64,000 nt of DNA from Mauremys mutica (Eukaryota; Chordata; Testudines; Geoemydidae), in assembly GCF_020497125.1 (NCBI RefSeq), contig NC_059075.1, positions 43,250,003 to 43,314,002 on the forward strand, read 5' to 3'. The translations under genes were made by a program, and so were the position numbers. Positions within the stretch are counted from its first letter, which is position 1. The number at the start of each line of letters is the position of its first letter. The notes under the pieces were generated by a model. That model worked only from the letters and a program-made list of their open reading frames with translations, had not been told where the DNA came from and did no database searches. Positions 44,986-56,180 of this stretch are shown in pieces.

Positions 44986-45867
44986 CAGGTCACTAGTTCA
45001 AAGCCGGCTCAGGTAGGCAGAAGCTTCCTCTTAGTCATCTGCTCTCCAAACACAGTAGTCTTTACATTGTTAATTTCTTCCTACTTTCCAGATCTCTAGG
45101 GGCCAATCAGCGCAAATCGAAGTCAACGGCACTGACTGTGCGGGTGTTGGATCAGGGCCCTCCATCACTTTCATTGCCTTTCTTGGGGCATCAGAAGTGA
45201 ACAGGTTATTCCAGGTGAGGGCATACCATTGATTTATAGTCCCAGACAAAAATGACATTTAAAATAGCTACTCTCCACCTTCACTCTATCTGTAATTTAG
45301 GGTCAAATATGTTAAAGGGCTGTTGTAATTATCCCACCCCCAGACGTGTTAAACCCAGGAAATTCACAGTTAGGGTTAAACTTAAAAGAAATCCAAACAT
45401 GTTAAGGTACGGAAATGCACAATGAGGACATCCAACCAATCTTGACTCTCCCTGCTATAGGCTCTTCCAGCTTCTCATTGAATTAAAGCTCACTGCAATC
45501 CTCTGCATAGGGTACATTGAAATACATATTTTTATTTAATGGTCATTTTCCCTAGTTGTTCTTCATAATTTAAGTTTCTCCTTCAGCAGAAATTTCAACT
45601 CTACCCTGCAGAGACGTCATGGAAATGCCACGTGATTATGATAAGGCATGTTAGTGTTTATGGAGCCAGATTAGAACAAACTGATTTTTTAAATCATATT
45701 TGGGTTTAGTTTTGTTTTCCAGGTTTTTCCCTTTCATGGAGTCACTACACTTTTTTCTCTAATTATATATTTTTTGTGCATTCTGGCTGCTTTACCCTAC
45801 TTTGGAACAGCAGAAAGCAGCCCAGAGAATACAGGCCAGTTAGAATGGGTTTACTGCTGCTTTGTTC
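44986..45867. other. No recognised feature
   Basis: Mixed to AT-rich DNA. A short foldback-like AGTCAACGGCACTGACTGTG...TGGATCAGGG piece occurs at about 45115-45155. Confidence 0.45.
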
Positions 45868-45875
45868 TGCTAGAG

Positions 45876-46507
45876 CAGGGGTTGGCAACCTTTCAGAAGT
45901 GATGTGCCGAGTCTTCATTTATTCACTTGAATTTAGGGTTTCACGTGCCAGTAATACATTTTAACGTTTTTAGAAGGTCTCTTTCTGTAGGCCTATAATA
46001 TATAACTAAACTATTGTTGTATGTAAAGTAAATAAGGTTTTTAAAATGTTTAAGAAGCTTCATTTAAAATTAAATTAAAATCCAGAGCCCCCCGGACCGG
46101 TGGCCAGGACCCGGGGCAGTGTGAGTGCCACTGAAAATCAGCTCGCATGCCGCCTTCGGCAGGGCCGGCTCCAGAGCCCAGCGGGGCAAGCACCCGCCTG
46201 GGGCGGCCCTTTCCCGGGGGGGCGGCAGGCTGGGCCGGCGGACCTGCCGCAGTCATGCCTGCGGGAGGTCCACCGGAGCCCCGGGAGCAGCGGACCTGCC
46301 GCAGGCATGACTGCGGAGGGGATGCTCGGCCGGCGGCAGGAGGTCCAGCCGAGCCGCGTGACCAGCGGACCCTCCGCAGTCATGCCCGCGGGAGGTCCGC
46401 TGCTCCCGCGGCTCGGGGGCGCCTCCCGGGCATGACTGCTTGGGGCGGCCAAATTTGTAGAGCCGCCCCTGGCCTTCGGTACGCGTGCCATAGGTTGCCT
46501 ACCCTTG
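45876..46507. mobile_element. hAT-like MITE hosting a second hAT
   Basis: The left end CAGGGGTTGGCAACCT pairs with AGGTTGCCTACCCTTG. An exact 8-bp duplication, TGCTAGAG, lies at 45868-45875 and 46508-46515. The AT-rich body matches 30630-30944 in reverse orientation. It is interrupted at 46160-46471 by another hAT; without that the element is about 312 bp, the same size as its relative. Confidence 0.96.
46160..46471. mobile_element. GC-rich hAT-like MITE nested in hAT
   Basis: The left end CAGGGCCGGCTCC pairs with GAGCCGCCCCTG. An exact 8-bp duplication, GCCTTCGG, lies at 46152-46159 and 46472-46479. The body has four alternating inverted copies of a GCAGTCATGCC(T/C)GCGGGAGG motif. It is very GC- and CpG-rich, consistent with youth. 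Confidence 0.96.
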
Positions 46508-46515
46508 TGCTAGAG

Positions 46516-48140
46516 CAATGCAAAACAGCCAGTGTGTAGACTGCGGTTTCCCCTTCCCTCTTGGCCTCCAAATCCCCCTTGTCTTTTGCACTCCCTACGT
46601 GCACACACCCACTCTAACATTCCCACGACTACTGGCACTTCCCTACTTTTCCTGTGTGCCTATTCATGTGCACATACCCATATGTGCACACACCATTTTC
46701 CACTTCCATCCTGTAAGGTCCCTATTTTCTCCTTGTCAAGGATCCACAGGATTTTTCCTGTGCCCCAGCTTTTAAACAGTCCCTTGGAGGAATCCATTCA
46801 GTGTGCCAGGTTCCCAAGTGGTCCCACTATCCTTCAGGGTAGGCTATGAGACCTCAACATCTCCAAGACTGAGCTTCTGGGCTCCAGCACTTGTGTTTCA
46901 CACCATGAGTTCTGTTCAGCTAGTCCAACTGAGACAGACTCCTGTTCAAAGACTTGCACCTCAGCAAGTATTTGCAATGACACCAGGCAGCCTTTTCAAA
47001 ACAGAATAGGGTATGTTAGTGAACCGGAATACAGCATCTAGAAGTCGTTGATTAGCATAGAGAAGCAAAAGTGAAGACAGTTCAGACTGGCCAATCTCCC
47101 AGCTCTACCCAGACAAGCTGCCATAGAATCCATTTTGGCTCCATCTCTCTCTGTTAGTCCCAGATGAGTGCTCTTATGGCTCTCCCAAAGGCCAGCTCTC
47201 ATCCCAGCATCCTTTCATCTTTTGGTCCATTGTCTTCCTCCTGCAGACTTGTGCTGAGTTCACATGCTCTGCCTGCCAGAGTTTCCCATGAGTCAGTTGT
47301 TCAGTCCTTGGGATTCTCATTGTCTTTCTGGATCCTCCATTGAGATGGGTCGGTTTCAGCCAATCCCCTCCTATCTAGATCTGGTCTAATGGGTGGCCTT
47401 TGAAAGATCGATGGTCTTTGTGTGCTGTTATTTTTCATAATTGAACATTTATCTGCCACAAAGACTTGCTCTCTTTCAAAATGGCCTTCATCTCCCATTG
47501 TTCTTGATGGGACTGAAGCCCCGGTGGCCCTCAGGAAGACTGTGGCTCCCTATGCTGTGTGGTGGCAGAGACACTTAATCTCATGGACAATGAGAGCCTT
47601 CTCAAAATGGCTGCTGTGGCGTCAGTTCCATAGAACAATGGGAGATAGGGGCATATTTTGAAAGGAGGCAGTTCTTTATGGAATTCTCTATAGCAAAATG
47701 TTGTATCCTTCAGCCTCTGCAGGAGGAGACATTTTTCATTATGAGGAATAATTGGGTGAAATGACCATTAATCCCCAAAGAGAAATATTCAAATATAGCA
47801 TATGTACAAGATTTTAGTGAGTTTTAACTACAGTTAAAGTTTGAGCAGTCTATGTTGTTGAGAATATTGGGGGCAAAATAAATTCTGACACTGGGTACTA
47901 CATGTCTTAGAGAACCCATAGTTTAATTCCTAAACTAACAAAATGACTCTGTAAATGGTCAGGAATGTCATTCTGTACTCAGAGTTCATAGTGTAATTCG
48001 AAGGGGGATACATGAATTTTTCATACATAACGGGTTGAATCCCTGCTCTAAGTGCAAAACTCAACTCAACCCCCTCTACCTCTGGAATCATTACTGATGC
48101 CTCCATAAGAATGGAAATGTCATATTTTTGTTGCTATTCT
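46516..48140. other. No recognised feature
   Basis: About 1.6 kb without a recognisable gene. A pyrimidine-rich stretch with CACACAC-like motifs lies at 46590-46700. No repeat was assigned. Confidence 0.5.
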
Positions 48141-48144
48141 CTAT

Positions 48145-49200
48145 CCATTTCTCAGTACAATCTAGTACCATGTTTGCACTTTTGGCCATTCCTGTGCATT
48201 AAACAGATCAGTTTCACTGTATTCTCCACAATGACACACAAGTCTTTTTCCCCCTGAACGATTACAGTTAGTCTAGAATTCACTGGAATATACAAATAGT
48301 TCAGATTATTCCTCCCAGTGTGCATCACCTTGCATTTGTCCACACTGACAGGGCCGGTGCAAGGATGTTTCGTGCCTTAGGCGAAACTTTCACCTTGCAC
48401 CCTCCCCCGTCCCCGAGCCTTGCAGCAGCTCCCTGCCCCCCTCCGCCCTGAGGCACCCCTCCTGCGGCAGCTCCCCCACACCCCGGGGAGCCATGCGGCA
48501 GCTCCCAACCCCAGCTCACCTCTGCTCCACCCGCTCCCCGAGCCCTGCAGTAGCTCCCCCCCACACCCTGAGGTGCCCCCCACCATGGCAGCTCCTCCTC
48601 CCCCCCCATCCCGGGGAGCCGTGCGGCAGCTACCCGCCCCAGCTCACCCCTGCTCCGCCTCCTCCCCGAGCACGCTGTCGCTGCTTCACTTCTCCGCCTC
48701 CCAGGCTTGCGGCGCCTAAGCTGATTGGCGCCGCAAGCCTGGGAGGCGGGAGAAGAGAAGCAGTGACGGCGTGCTCGGGGAGGAGGCGGAGCAGGGGTGA
48801 GCTGGGGTGGGGAGTTCCCCTGCATGCTGCCTCCCCCCTTACTTGCTGCAGGTGGCCCTCCCTGTGCCAGCTCCCTCTGCCTAAATGCCGGTGGTGACCA
48901 GGGCGGCCGAAGATCCGGCCGCCGCAGTCGCCGCCGAAGAAAATGCCGCCAGGCGGTCGCCTAGTAGGTTGCACCGGCCCTGCACACTGAATTCCATCTC
49001 TCACCATACTGCTCAATTAACTGTAATTAGTTCCTCTGATGTTTCCTACAGTCTTCTCTGCACTTGACTAACCTGATGGCTTTTTTTAATCAGCTTCAAA
49101 TATTGACTTTATCTCCAACATTCCTCCACCCAATCTATAATAAATAGATACATGAAATCTGGCCACTTATTTTGATGCCTAAGTAGATGCTGAGCTCTTT
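48145..49200 (-). mobile_element. CR1/L3-like LINE fragment split by a hAT
   Basis: Minus-strand translation of 48152-48343 includes DKCKVMHTGRNN and EKDLCVIVENT, the DKCKVMHIG...EKDLGVIVD block found in CR1-clade reverse transcriptases. After the hAT the sequence resumes at 48983 (CACACTGAATTCCATCTCTC). It is old, with frameshifts, and the 3' limit is approximate. Confidence 0.85.
48349..48982. mobile_element. hAT-like element with a long hairpin
   Basis: The 14-bp terminal repeats CAGGGCCGGTGCAA and TTGCACCGGCCCTG are perfect inverses. An exact 8-bp duplication, CACACTGA, lies at 48341-48348 and 48983-48990. At 634 bp it is larger than its relatives. A hairpin has arms 48641-48716 and 48727-48803, nearly perfect over about 76 bp with a 10-bp loop. 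Degenerate tandem CAGCTCCC units fill the left half. No transposase is encoded. Confidence 0.96.
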
Positions 49201-49204
49201 TGCA

Positions 49205-49761
49205 AATCAGGCCCTTTCTGATGTGGTCTGGGCTCAGCTTAATACAGCTGCCTGAGTCTGGAGTTTAGAGGTGTTCATGCTTTTTCTCAAAAGAATTTCC
49301 TATCCTCTTGAGTCTGATGTCATTCCTTTTCCTTTTTATCTTTTTTTCTTTCCTAGCTTGATCAGCGGCCTTGAGGACATCCTGCAGCAGAGTCCCATAA
49401 GTGTATTTTCTTATGGGCACTAAACCCTTGACCTGAAATAACCGCTTGTTACTGCTTGCTGGGAGTTCAGGTTTCCCATTTAAAGTGATCGGGTTTTTGG
49501 CTGCCAATAATGCAATGTTAACAAATTTGTTCTGGCATATTTATTAGTTTCTGTGTTTGTTGTTAGATGAAGAATTCAAAGCACAGGACATAGTGGCAGT
49601 GGTGCTTCTAATGTCTGACACATCATTTACCAGCTCCTCCCAATGCAGAGTAACTCCAGAACAAAAGCATGACCTTTTACTCATATAGTTTGTCCATAGT
49701 ACGTTTGTTTTTAAACAGAAGCATTGTTTGAGTGCTCTAATGTCTACAATGTGATATCATC
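49205..49761. other. No recognised feature
   Basis: A lysine-rich 80-codon minus-strand frame (49265-49507) has no domain I can name. Otherwise AT-rich mixed DNA. Confidence 0.45.
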
Positions 49762-49769
49762 TGGTAGAA

Positions 49770-50554
49770 CAGTGGTTTTCAGATTTATTTTTTTTCTGGC
49801 AACCCAGTTGAAGAAAATTGATGCCCGCAACCCAGTGGAGCTGGGGGTGAGGGGTTTGGAGTGTGTGTGTGGGGGGGCTCAGGGCTGGGGCAGATGGTTG
49901 GGGTGTCAGGGTGAGGGCTGCAGGTAGGGCTGGGTGGGTTTGGGGTGCAGGGGGCTCTGGGTTTGGGGGGGCTCTGGGCTGGGGGAGGGGGTCAGGGCTG
50001 TGGGGTAGGGCTGGGGATGAGGGATTTGGGGTGCAGGAGGGGGCTCTGGGTTTGGGGGGGCTCAGGGCTGGGGCAGGGGGTTGGGGTTCAGGAAGGGGCT
50101 CTGGGTTTGGAGAGGGCTGGGGTAGGGGATTGGGGTGCGGGGTTGGGGTGCAGGCTTACCTCTGGCAGCTCCTGGTCAGTGGCGCAGTGGGGGTACTAAG
50201 GCAGGCTTCCTGCCTGTCTTGGCACCATGGACCGCGCTGTGCCCCGGAAGTGGCCAGCAGCAGGTCTGGCTCCTAGGTCCAGAGACATGCCAGTGGGAGT
50301 GCCAGTGCTCGGGGCAGGGACAGCTTGCGGAGCTTATGGGGGCCCCCCCGCCTAGGAGCCGGACCTGCTGCTGGCTACTTCCGGGGCGCAGTGCGGTGTC
50401 AGAACAGGTAGGGATTAGCCTGCCTTAGCGGGGCAGCACCACTGACCGGACTTTTAACGGCCCGGTCGTCAGTGCTGACCAGAGCCACTGTGACCCAGTG
50501 CCTTACATTCTGTAACCCAGTACTGGGTTGTGACCCGCAATTTGAAAACCACTG
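49770..50554. mobile_element. hAT-like element with minisatellite body
   Basis: The left end CAGTGGTTTTCAGATT pairs with GCAATTTGAAAACCACTG. Flanking duplications are not clearly readable (TGGTAGAA versus GTATATAA). The body has degenerate GGGCTCTGGGTTTGGGGG / GGGGTGCAGG units (49850-50155). A hairpin pairs GGAAGTGGCCAGCAGCAGGT (about 50245) with ACCTGCTGCTGGCTACTTCC (about 50363). Confidence 0.85.
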
Positions 50555-51055
50555 GTATATAATGTAATGAGATTCATTTCCTCTAACTGCACGCGTCCTT
50601 GCCAGAGGTCTCCTTGCCACTCAAACTGAGATCAGGGGACCACTTATTCCTACACTTTTTTTTTCTAATGGGCCCATTTCATTCATCCCATTAGACGTAT
50701 AAATATCCACAGTGAGGCTCAGCAGAGCAAGAGACTTTGCACATTATTGCTTCAATCCTTTCTGAATTCCTTTTCTGTTCCTTGCATGAAAAATGTTTCT
50801 GTACTGTATGTGGTTCCTTTTTTTTTTTCCTCCTGACTTTTATTAGGTCATCCAGTCCTTCTGCATGTAGCCATGTGAGAGACTGGACCACGAGTTTCCA
50901 TGTGCTTTTCCCCTCTTCTCTTAAAGCTGCACCCTGACCTGCATTCATAAAAGTTATCAGATAGTCATGGTGGTAAGCTAGCAAAGAGACATCCTGGGTC
51001 AGAGACTTTGATTCAGGATGCTAATGTCACTTTATCATCGTCAAAGCAGGGGACA
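50555..51055. other. No recognised feature
   Basis: A poly-T tract lies near 50816-50828. Otherwise mixed DNA with no recognisable gene or repeat. Confidence 0.45.
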
Positions 51056-51059
51056 CAGA

Positions 51060-51800
51060 GCTGCAGCTCTGCTGCTAAGTAGTATTTGTAGAAGTTTGGG
51101 AGGGCTAATCCCCCACCCTGTCTGGGTAATTACAGTGCCTGCATTTTAATCCGGTGATTGTGTGTGGCCCATATGAAGGGCAGAAGAGTGGCTCCATTGA
51201 ATTGACGAAAGCAGCTTGTGGGGATTTTGATGGGGCTGCTGTGGCAGAGATGATTATACTTTGGTAATATTGCTGTTTTGATTACCCATCCGTCCATCCT
51301 TTAGTCCTTTTTGGCGTGTGTTTCAGCAGCTTATCATAATGTACATTCAAACTGGTTGGAAGGGAATTAGCAAGCTGTATATCAAGGTATTTCATCTGGC
51401 TGGCGACCTTTTCTTTGGGGCTCTCCGGTGATTTGGGCAGTGGGGTTTTGCTGAGACATACAGTAAGAGCTCGCTTTTATGGTGATTTACTGTTGAACCC
51501 CAGAGTCCTTTAAACTTCTCTAGACTGGGAAAGGTTTGTGAGAGCTCTTCCCGAGGCCTTGCCATATAAGCCAACGGGTTGTTCTAATATAACAAGGCTT
51601 TGTCCCTTACAGGCCCTCTTTGTTTACCTTTAATCAGCACATGTTGCCTGAACCTTGCTGCAAGTGGCTTGATAACCAAGGCAAACAACAGGAGTGTGAG
51701 CACCCTGTCTCCGGCCATGTGCCAGCTGAAACTGTGCCCATAGATTCTAGCTGCTCCTGGTGACCTGTAGTCAGGATCCTTATCTAGGATTTTCACCTAG
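51060..51800 (-). mobile_element. L1-clade LINE ORF2 remnant
   Basis: Minus-strand translation of 51584-51796 has LLFALVIKPLAARFRQ, which aligns with the L1 reverse-transcriptase block PLSPLLFALALEPLA. Further 3' (51392-51574) LSQTFPSLEKF and VNHHKSELLL align with the FG...SGLKINYNKSE region of that family. Later blocks (about 51060-51320) continue with IKIPTSCFRQFNGA-like text. There are many stops and frameshifts. L1 is otherwise not seen here. Confidence 0.7.
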
Positions 51801-52109
51801 CTAATGCATTTGCCACCAAACCTCATTGCTCCTAGAGTTGCAAAAGGAGAGTCCCATCACCTTCTCCTTGTTTTATTGTTACTCTGCATTTTGGTTCAGC
51901 CAGCTACAGGTTGGAGGCCTGCTACCAATTCTGAATTTGGATCCAGGTTTGGATTACAAATTTCCCCCAGATCCAGGGGTGTCTGTATGTAGGGTTTTGC
52001 TTTGAGCCCATCTGAGCTTTGCTCTTAAGAATCAACTACCGACGCTGCCTGGTGCTGGATGGGATCTGGCCACGGGGAACCATTCTATATAGGGGTGTTG
52101 CATTGTTAT
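51801..52109. other. No recognised feature
   Basis: About 300 bp of mixed DNA without a recognisable gene or repeat. Confidence 0.45.
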
Positions 52110-52268
52110 TAGTAGCAACTCTGGGCCTGAACTCTAGGACCCTGCGAGGTTTGAGAGTCCTAGAGCCTGAACGTCTACACTGCAGTTATACAGTCCCTTA
52201 GCCTCAGCACCACGAGCCCGAGTCAGCTGGCATGACCCAACCGTGGGTGGCTAATTGCAGCATAGCCA
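52110..52268. mobile_element. Double-hairpin foldback transposon, truncated
   Basis: The spacer and right arm of the family at 1159 and 29727: CCTGAACTCTAGGACCCTG, then ACGTCTACACTGCAGTTATA, AGCCCGAGTCAGCTGGCATG and GCTAATTGCAGCATAG. The left arm is missing or unrecognisable. Confidence 0.7.
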
Positions 52269-52628
52269 GAAACAAGCCTCCAAAGTGTGAGCAGAAAAGA
52301 ATCTTTCTCTCTCTCTCTCTCATTCTCCCAGTCAGAACTCTGGTAGCACCTGGGAGCTAGGCCATCAGAAATGTCTATACATTTGAAATAACCTGCCAGC
52401 CGCTCGTGGAGTACGTGGGAAGCAGAAATCATGTGGTGGTAGAGGTTAGGCCAGACCCACCTCTGAGCATTTACAGGAAAGAAAAATCCTGCTGAGAAAT
52501 CACAGCTTTAGCCTGGCTAGGGCCATGGCATTGGGCAGAGAGGCCTAATGGAGATGTGGGATCAGGGCAGTTTGGCTTTGGGGGTGGCATAGAATCACTG
52601 TGGGGATGCAGCATGACACTGGGATGCT
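52269..52628. other. (TC)n microsatellite and unassigned DNA
   Basis: CTCTCTCTCTCTCTCTC lies at about 52305-52321. Nothing else was recognised. Confidence 0.5.
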
Positions 52629-52860
52629 TTGAACATAGGAATTGCCAGACTGGATCAGAGCTAAGGCCCAGTATCCTGTCTCTGACAGCAGCCAGTACCA
52701 GATGCTTCAGAGGAAGGTGTAAGAACCCTGAAGTAGGCACCTGTGGGATAAAATCTGCCCTCCCCCCCCACCCATGTTAGCTCTCACACTGATCTCTAAC
52801 AGCTGGAGATCGGCTGAAGCACCCAACATGAGGTTTAATAGCCTTTCCTAAATGTATGTG
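52629..52860 (-). mobile_element. CR1-like 3' end fragment
   Basis: GAACATAGGAATTGCCAGAC, TGGATCAGAGCTAAGGCCCA and GTATCCTGTCTCTGACAGCA, then GCCAGTACCAGATGCTTCAG, match a widespread turtle and bird CR1-type tail in reverse orientation. A C run follows (52760-52768). Confidence 0.85.
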
Positions 52861-55800
52861 AGCACTGCCAGTGATAACTGGATATTCTTGAGCATGTTTG
52901 GGTATAGCAGTGGGGAGATGGCTTCCGTGGGGGAGGGGGATCATGCTATCGAAACCATGTAGGGATGGAGTGGTTTTGGGGGGCCAGGAATGTGGCATGG
53001 GAGCACTGTGAGGATTTGAGGAGAAGACTTGGGGTAATGGCACTGGAACACTTGGGGCTGTTGATGGCACAGCTGTATGGCAGGGCAGTGACCTAGTGCT
53101 GCTGGGGTCATGACAGGGGAAAGGTTAGAGTGCAGCATGGAACCTGTTTGGGGATGCCGGCGCATAGTATGGGTGAGGCTTGAGGAGGTTTGAGTGGGTT
53201 GTGGTCATAGCAGGAATGCAGTTTGCGAGTGTGAGGGGAGCAGTAGGGAAGCAGTTTAGGGGGATTGGGAGAGGCCCGGGGAGCTGTTTGGGGGGAGTAG
53301 AGGAGTTGTGGGGAGAGCAAGGAAGGGGTTGGGGAGCTGTATGAGCTCTTTGGCGTGCAGGGTGAGAGTGGATAGGGCTTATGGGAGTAGGCTGTTGAGG
53401 CTTGGCTCCGATCTCACTTCATGCTGGTGTAGATCAGGATTAACCCCGTTGAACTCACATGGTTTTACCCTGGTGGAACTCTGAGGGAGATCTGAATCAG
53501 GCCCTTCAGTTTTTATTCTATACAAACGCTGTGCCTTAAGAAAGAAATCCCCCATAAAGGAGAAGCTCAGCTTTTCCATCCCACAAAAATAAACAGCCGA
53601 ACTCTGGCTCCAGGATTCCCAGATGGACTGAAGCAGCTCTGTCCCACTGGAGCAGAGAGCACACTGTCTGTCCCAGTGAGACCCATACCAGCGCTGGGCC
53701 TCCTCATCCCTTAGCACTGGCACAGAAGGACCGAGTTTGTCTCTTTCGTGAAATTCTGCTGTTCAGCCCTACGTCTTTCCTTCCCGGGGTGTTTGCGGGA
53801 GCTGCAGAGGGAGTAGCAGTGCCGAGGGAAAGGCAGAGAAAAGAGAGAATGAAAAAAGGCAGCATTTCTGAGTCCTTAGCTGAATTAGCAGGACAAACAT
53901 TGTGGGAAGTCATCAGGCAACGTGCAGCTCTCCTTCGGGAATGTTTGCCGCTGATCACACCGCAGCTGGAGTGCTAGAGAGTGAGTGAATGCTGGGCTCT
54001 CTTCACACAAATGTGAAGTAGGGTTTTGCTGCAGCTAGAGGGCTGTGCTGATGCACATCTCCAGTGCTGTGTCTGGCTATGCTGATGCACATTCCCAGTG
54101 CTGTCTCCGGCTGCGCTGAGGAGCAGTCCCCAGTGCTATACCTGGTGCTATCACTGACTACCTAAGGCTTCCAAGATAAGCAGCTCAAGAATCCATCCTG
54201 AAAGGAAGAGGCTGGAATCATCCCAGGTGAAGGGCTGTTCCTAGCCAGCATTATGCCTGGATCAGGTTTACTTCCGCTACCTTCTCTCCAACTTAGAGGG
54301 TGAGACACTGTTCATCACTCAGGTAAGGAGCATCCCTGGACTTTTCTTATCCAGGGTACTTTCCTGCTTTGATCAGACAATAGCAGCCAGGGCAGGATTG
54401 ATGGATAGTTGTTTCTGGGAGGGGTGGGAGCTGGTTAGGATTTAGCAAAAGATTTTTGACCCCAAATATTTCAGAGAAATTGCAGAGCCACTTCAGACGG
54501 GTCTGAAAATCTGAGGTGGCCACAGAGAGAAGGGCTCTGTGGACTTTCCCTTACAACTCAGCCCCCTGCTAAAGTTTGGGGATCCGTAATTAGACAGTGT
54601 GGCTAAAGAGAACTAATAGTCAAACCATGCATGATAGATGCTAGTCATGTCGCTCAAGGCATCACTGGAAAATGCTGAGATTCCTGGAAGATGTATAAAA
54701 AGCTGAATAGAATAGAAGAGGCAGTTAGTCATTTTGGTTAATTGTGCCAATAATAATACCTTCTACTTGTATACATGTAATCCCCTTTTCAATCCAGGTT
54801 TGCAAGGTCCTATCAGCTCTTGGGCAGTGTCTGTGGGAAAGGAGCTGTGTGTTTGGAGTTTCAAAGGGCTAGTGTGGAAGGAAAGTGTCTTTGGTATCTG
54901 ACCAGTGCCTGGCTTGTAATTCATTCTCCTAGGCTGCTCCAGGTTTTATAGAAATCCCTGCTGTTCTACTCAGCCCCCCTTTATGAAGCTGTTTGCTTAG
55001 CTTCCGAAAACTAGATTTCCTCTGAATGAGCGCAGCATCTGCCACCAGAAACTTCTCCCCTCAAAGGGACCTGAAGGGAAAGCAATGATGCTATGTAAAT
55101 AATACAGATAATAAGTGGAGGCAGGTGTGAGGCTGGCTGAGACTCTCACAGGAAAATCCACTTTGTCTCAGGAGGATCATAGATGGCTACTTCCCAACTT
55201 GGCAGTGGGAGGAATTAGCCCATCAAAAAGGGTGTCAATATATTTATCTAGCAAAAGTTTCCAGTGCAATGGAAATAGCTGGTAGATCTGCAGCATTTGG
55301 AAGCTAAACGCTCTTCATTCTGATTCCCTGCCTCTCCACCAGAGCCAGGGAGTGAACAGGCTACTGGAGAGCAAGTAGGTTGCTGCAGCTCCTGTTTGGG
55401 ATCCTCCGTCTCTTCAGCACACGTCCTTGCTTTGGAAATCCTTAGGGCTTTGTCCCTCCCTGTCCCCTCCTAACCTTCAGACTTCAGCGCTCCTTGGGGA
55501 GAGGAGTCAGGCACTCTCAGGCCCTGCTATGAATCTCCCTTTCATACTGTCTGTCTGTCCTATGCCCCCTGTGCCCAGCCTGGTAAAGGGTCAGCACTGC
55601 CCAGCTGGGGTGCTCTTTGTCAGGCTGGCCCTGCGTTCTGGTGTGACCCGTCTCCTTTGGATGAAAATCAGACACTGCCCAGGAAGGGTTAAACTGTGAG
55701 GCCCTCAGGCAGCTTCCCCAGGGTGAAGGGAAATGCTGCCTGAATTGTGAGATTGGAATCTCGGAAGCTGGAGAGGGAAGCCCCCTGTTAGCTCACCTTG

Positions 55801-55907
55801 CTCATCTCCTGGGCTGGGTCATACCATACTGGCTGTTCTCTAGCGCTGAAAGTCCAAGGGATGGAGCTACCCCTCATCCCTTAGGAGATGATCCCCCAGC
55901 CCAAGAG
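52861..55907. other. Mostly unassigned DNA
   Basis: G/T-rich DNA (52870-53390) gives chance minus-strand frames. A decayed foldback-like piece lies at about 53400-53505 (GATCTCACTTCATGCTGGTG...GGGAGATCTGAATCAGGCCC). A short tandem (GCTGATGCACAT, TCCCAGTGCTGT units) lies at 54043-54140. No gene was recognised. Confidence 0.45.
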
Positions 55908-56180
55908 AAAAAACAATGAGGAGTCCTTGTAGCACCTTGGAGACTAACACATTTATTTGGGCATAAGCTTTCGTGGGCTACAGCCCACTTCATCAGATGC
56001 ATGGAGTGGAAGATACAGGAGCAGGTATAAATACCTGAAAAGATGTGATCTGCCTTACCAAGTTTGAAGGCAGTCTAACGAGACAATTCAATTGACAGCA
56101 GGATAAATAACTTTTGAAGTGGTAATGAGAGTGGCCTATGTCAGACAGTTGACAAGAAGGTGTGAGTAACAGGAGAGGGA
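55908..56180 (-). mobile_element. Turtle interspersed repeat with hammerhead-like core
   Basis: AGGAGTCCTTGTAGCACCTT and GGAGACTAACACATTTATTT, then GGGCATAAGCTTTCGTGGGC, form a widely dispersed reptile repeat read here in reverse. On the minus strand CTGATGA (55996-55990) is followed by one A, a perfect 7-bp stem GTGGGCT/AGCCCAC and GAAA, resembling a hammerhead ribozyme core. GCAT before and ATGC after can pair. I cannot fix the class; a retroelement-derived origin is a guess. Confidence 0.75.

Noticed and set aside
44989..45045. tRNA-like box B (AGTTCAAAGCC)
   Set aside because: No box A at proper spacing and no cloverleaf. Probably chance or a decayed SINE.
48325..48825. 166-codon minus-strand open frame
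   Set aside because: It lies inside the palindromic hAT element, and the frame is a by-product of tandem GC-rich units.
49265..49507. Lysine-rich 80-codon minus-strand frame
   Set aside because: I tested it as a LINE nucleic-acid-binding piece. No family motif could be matched.
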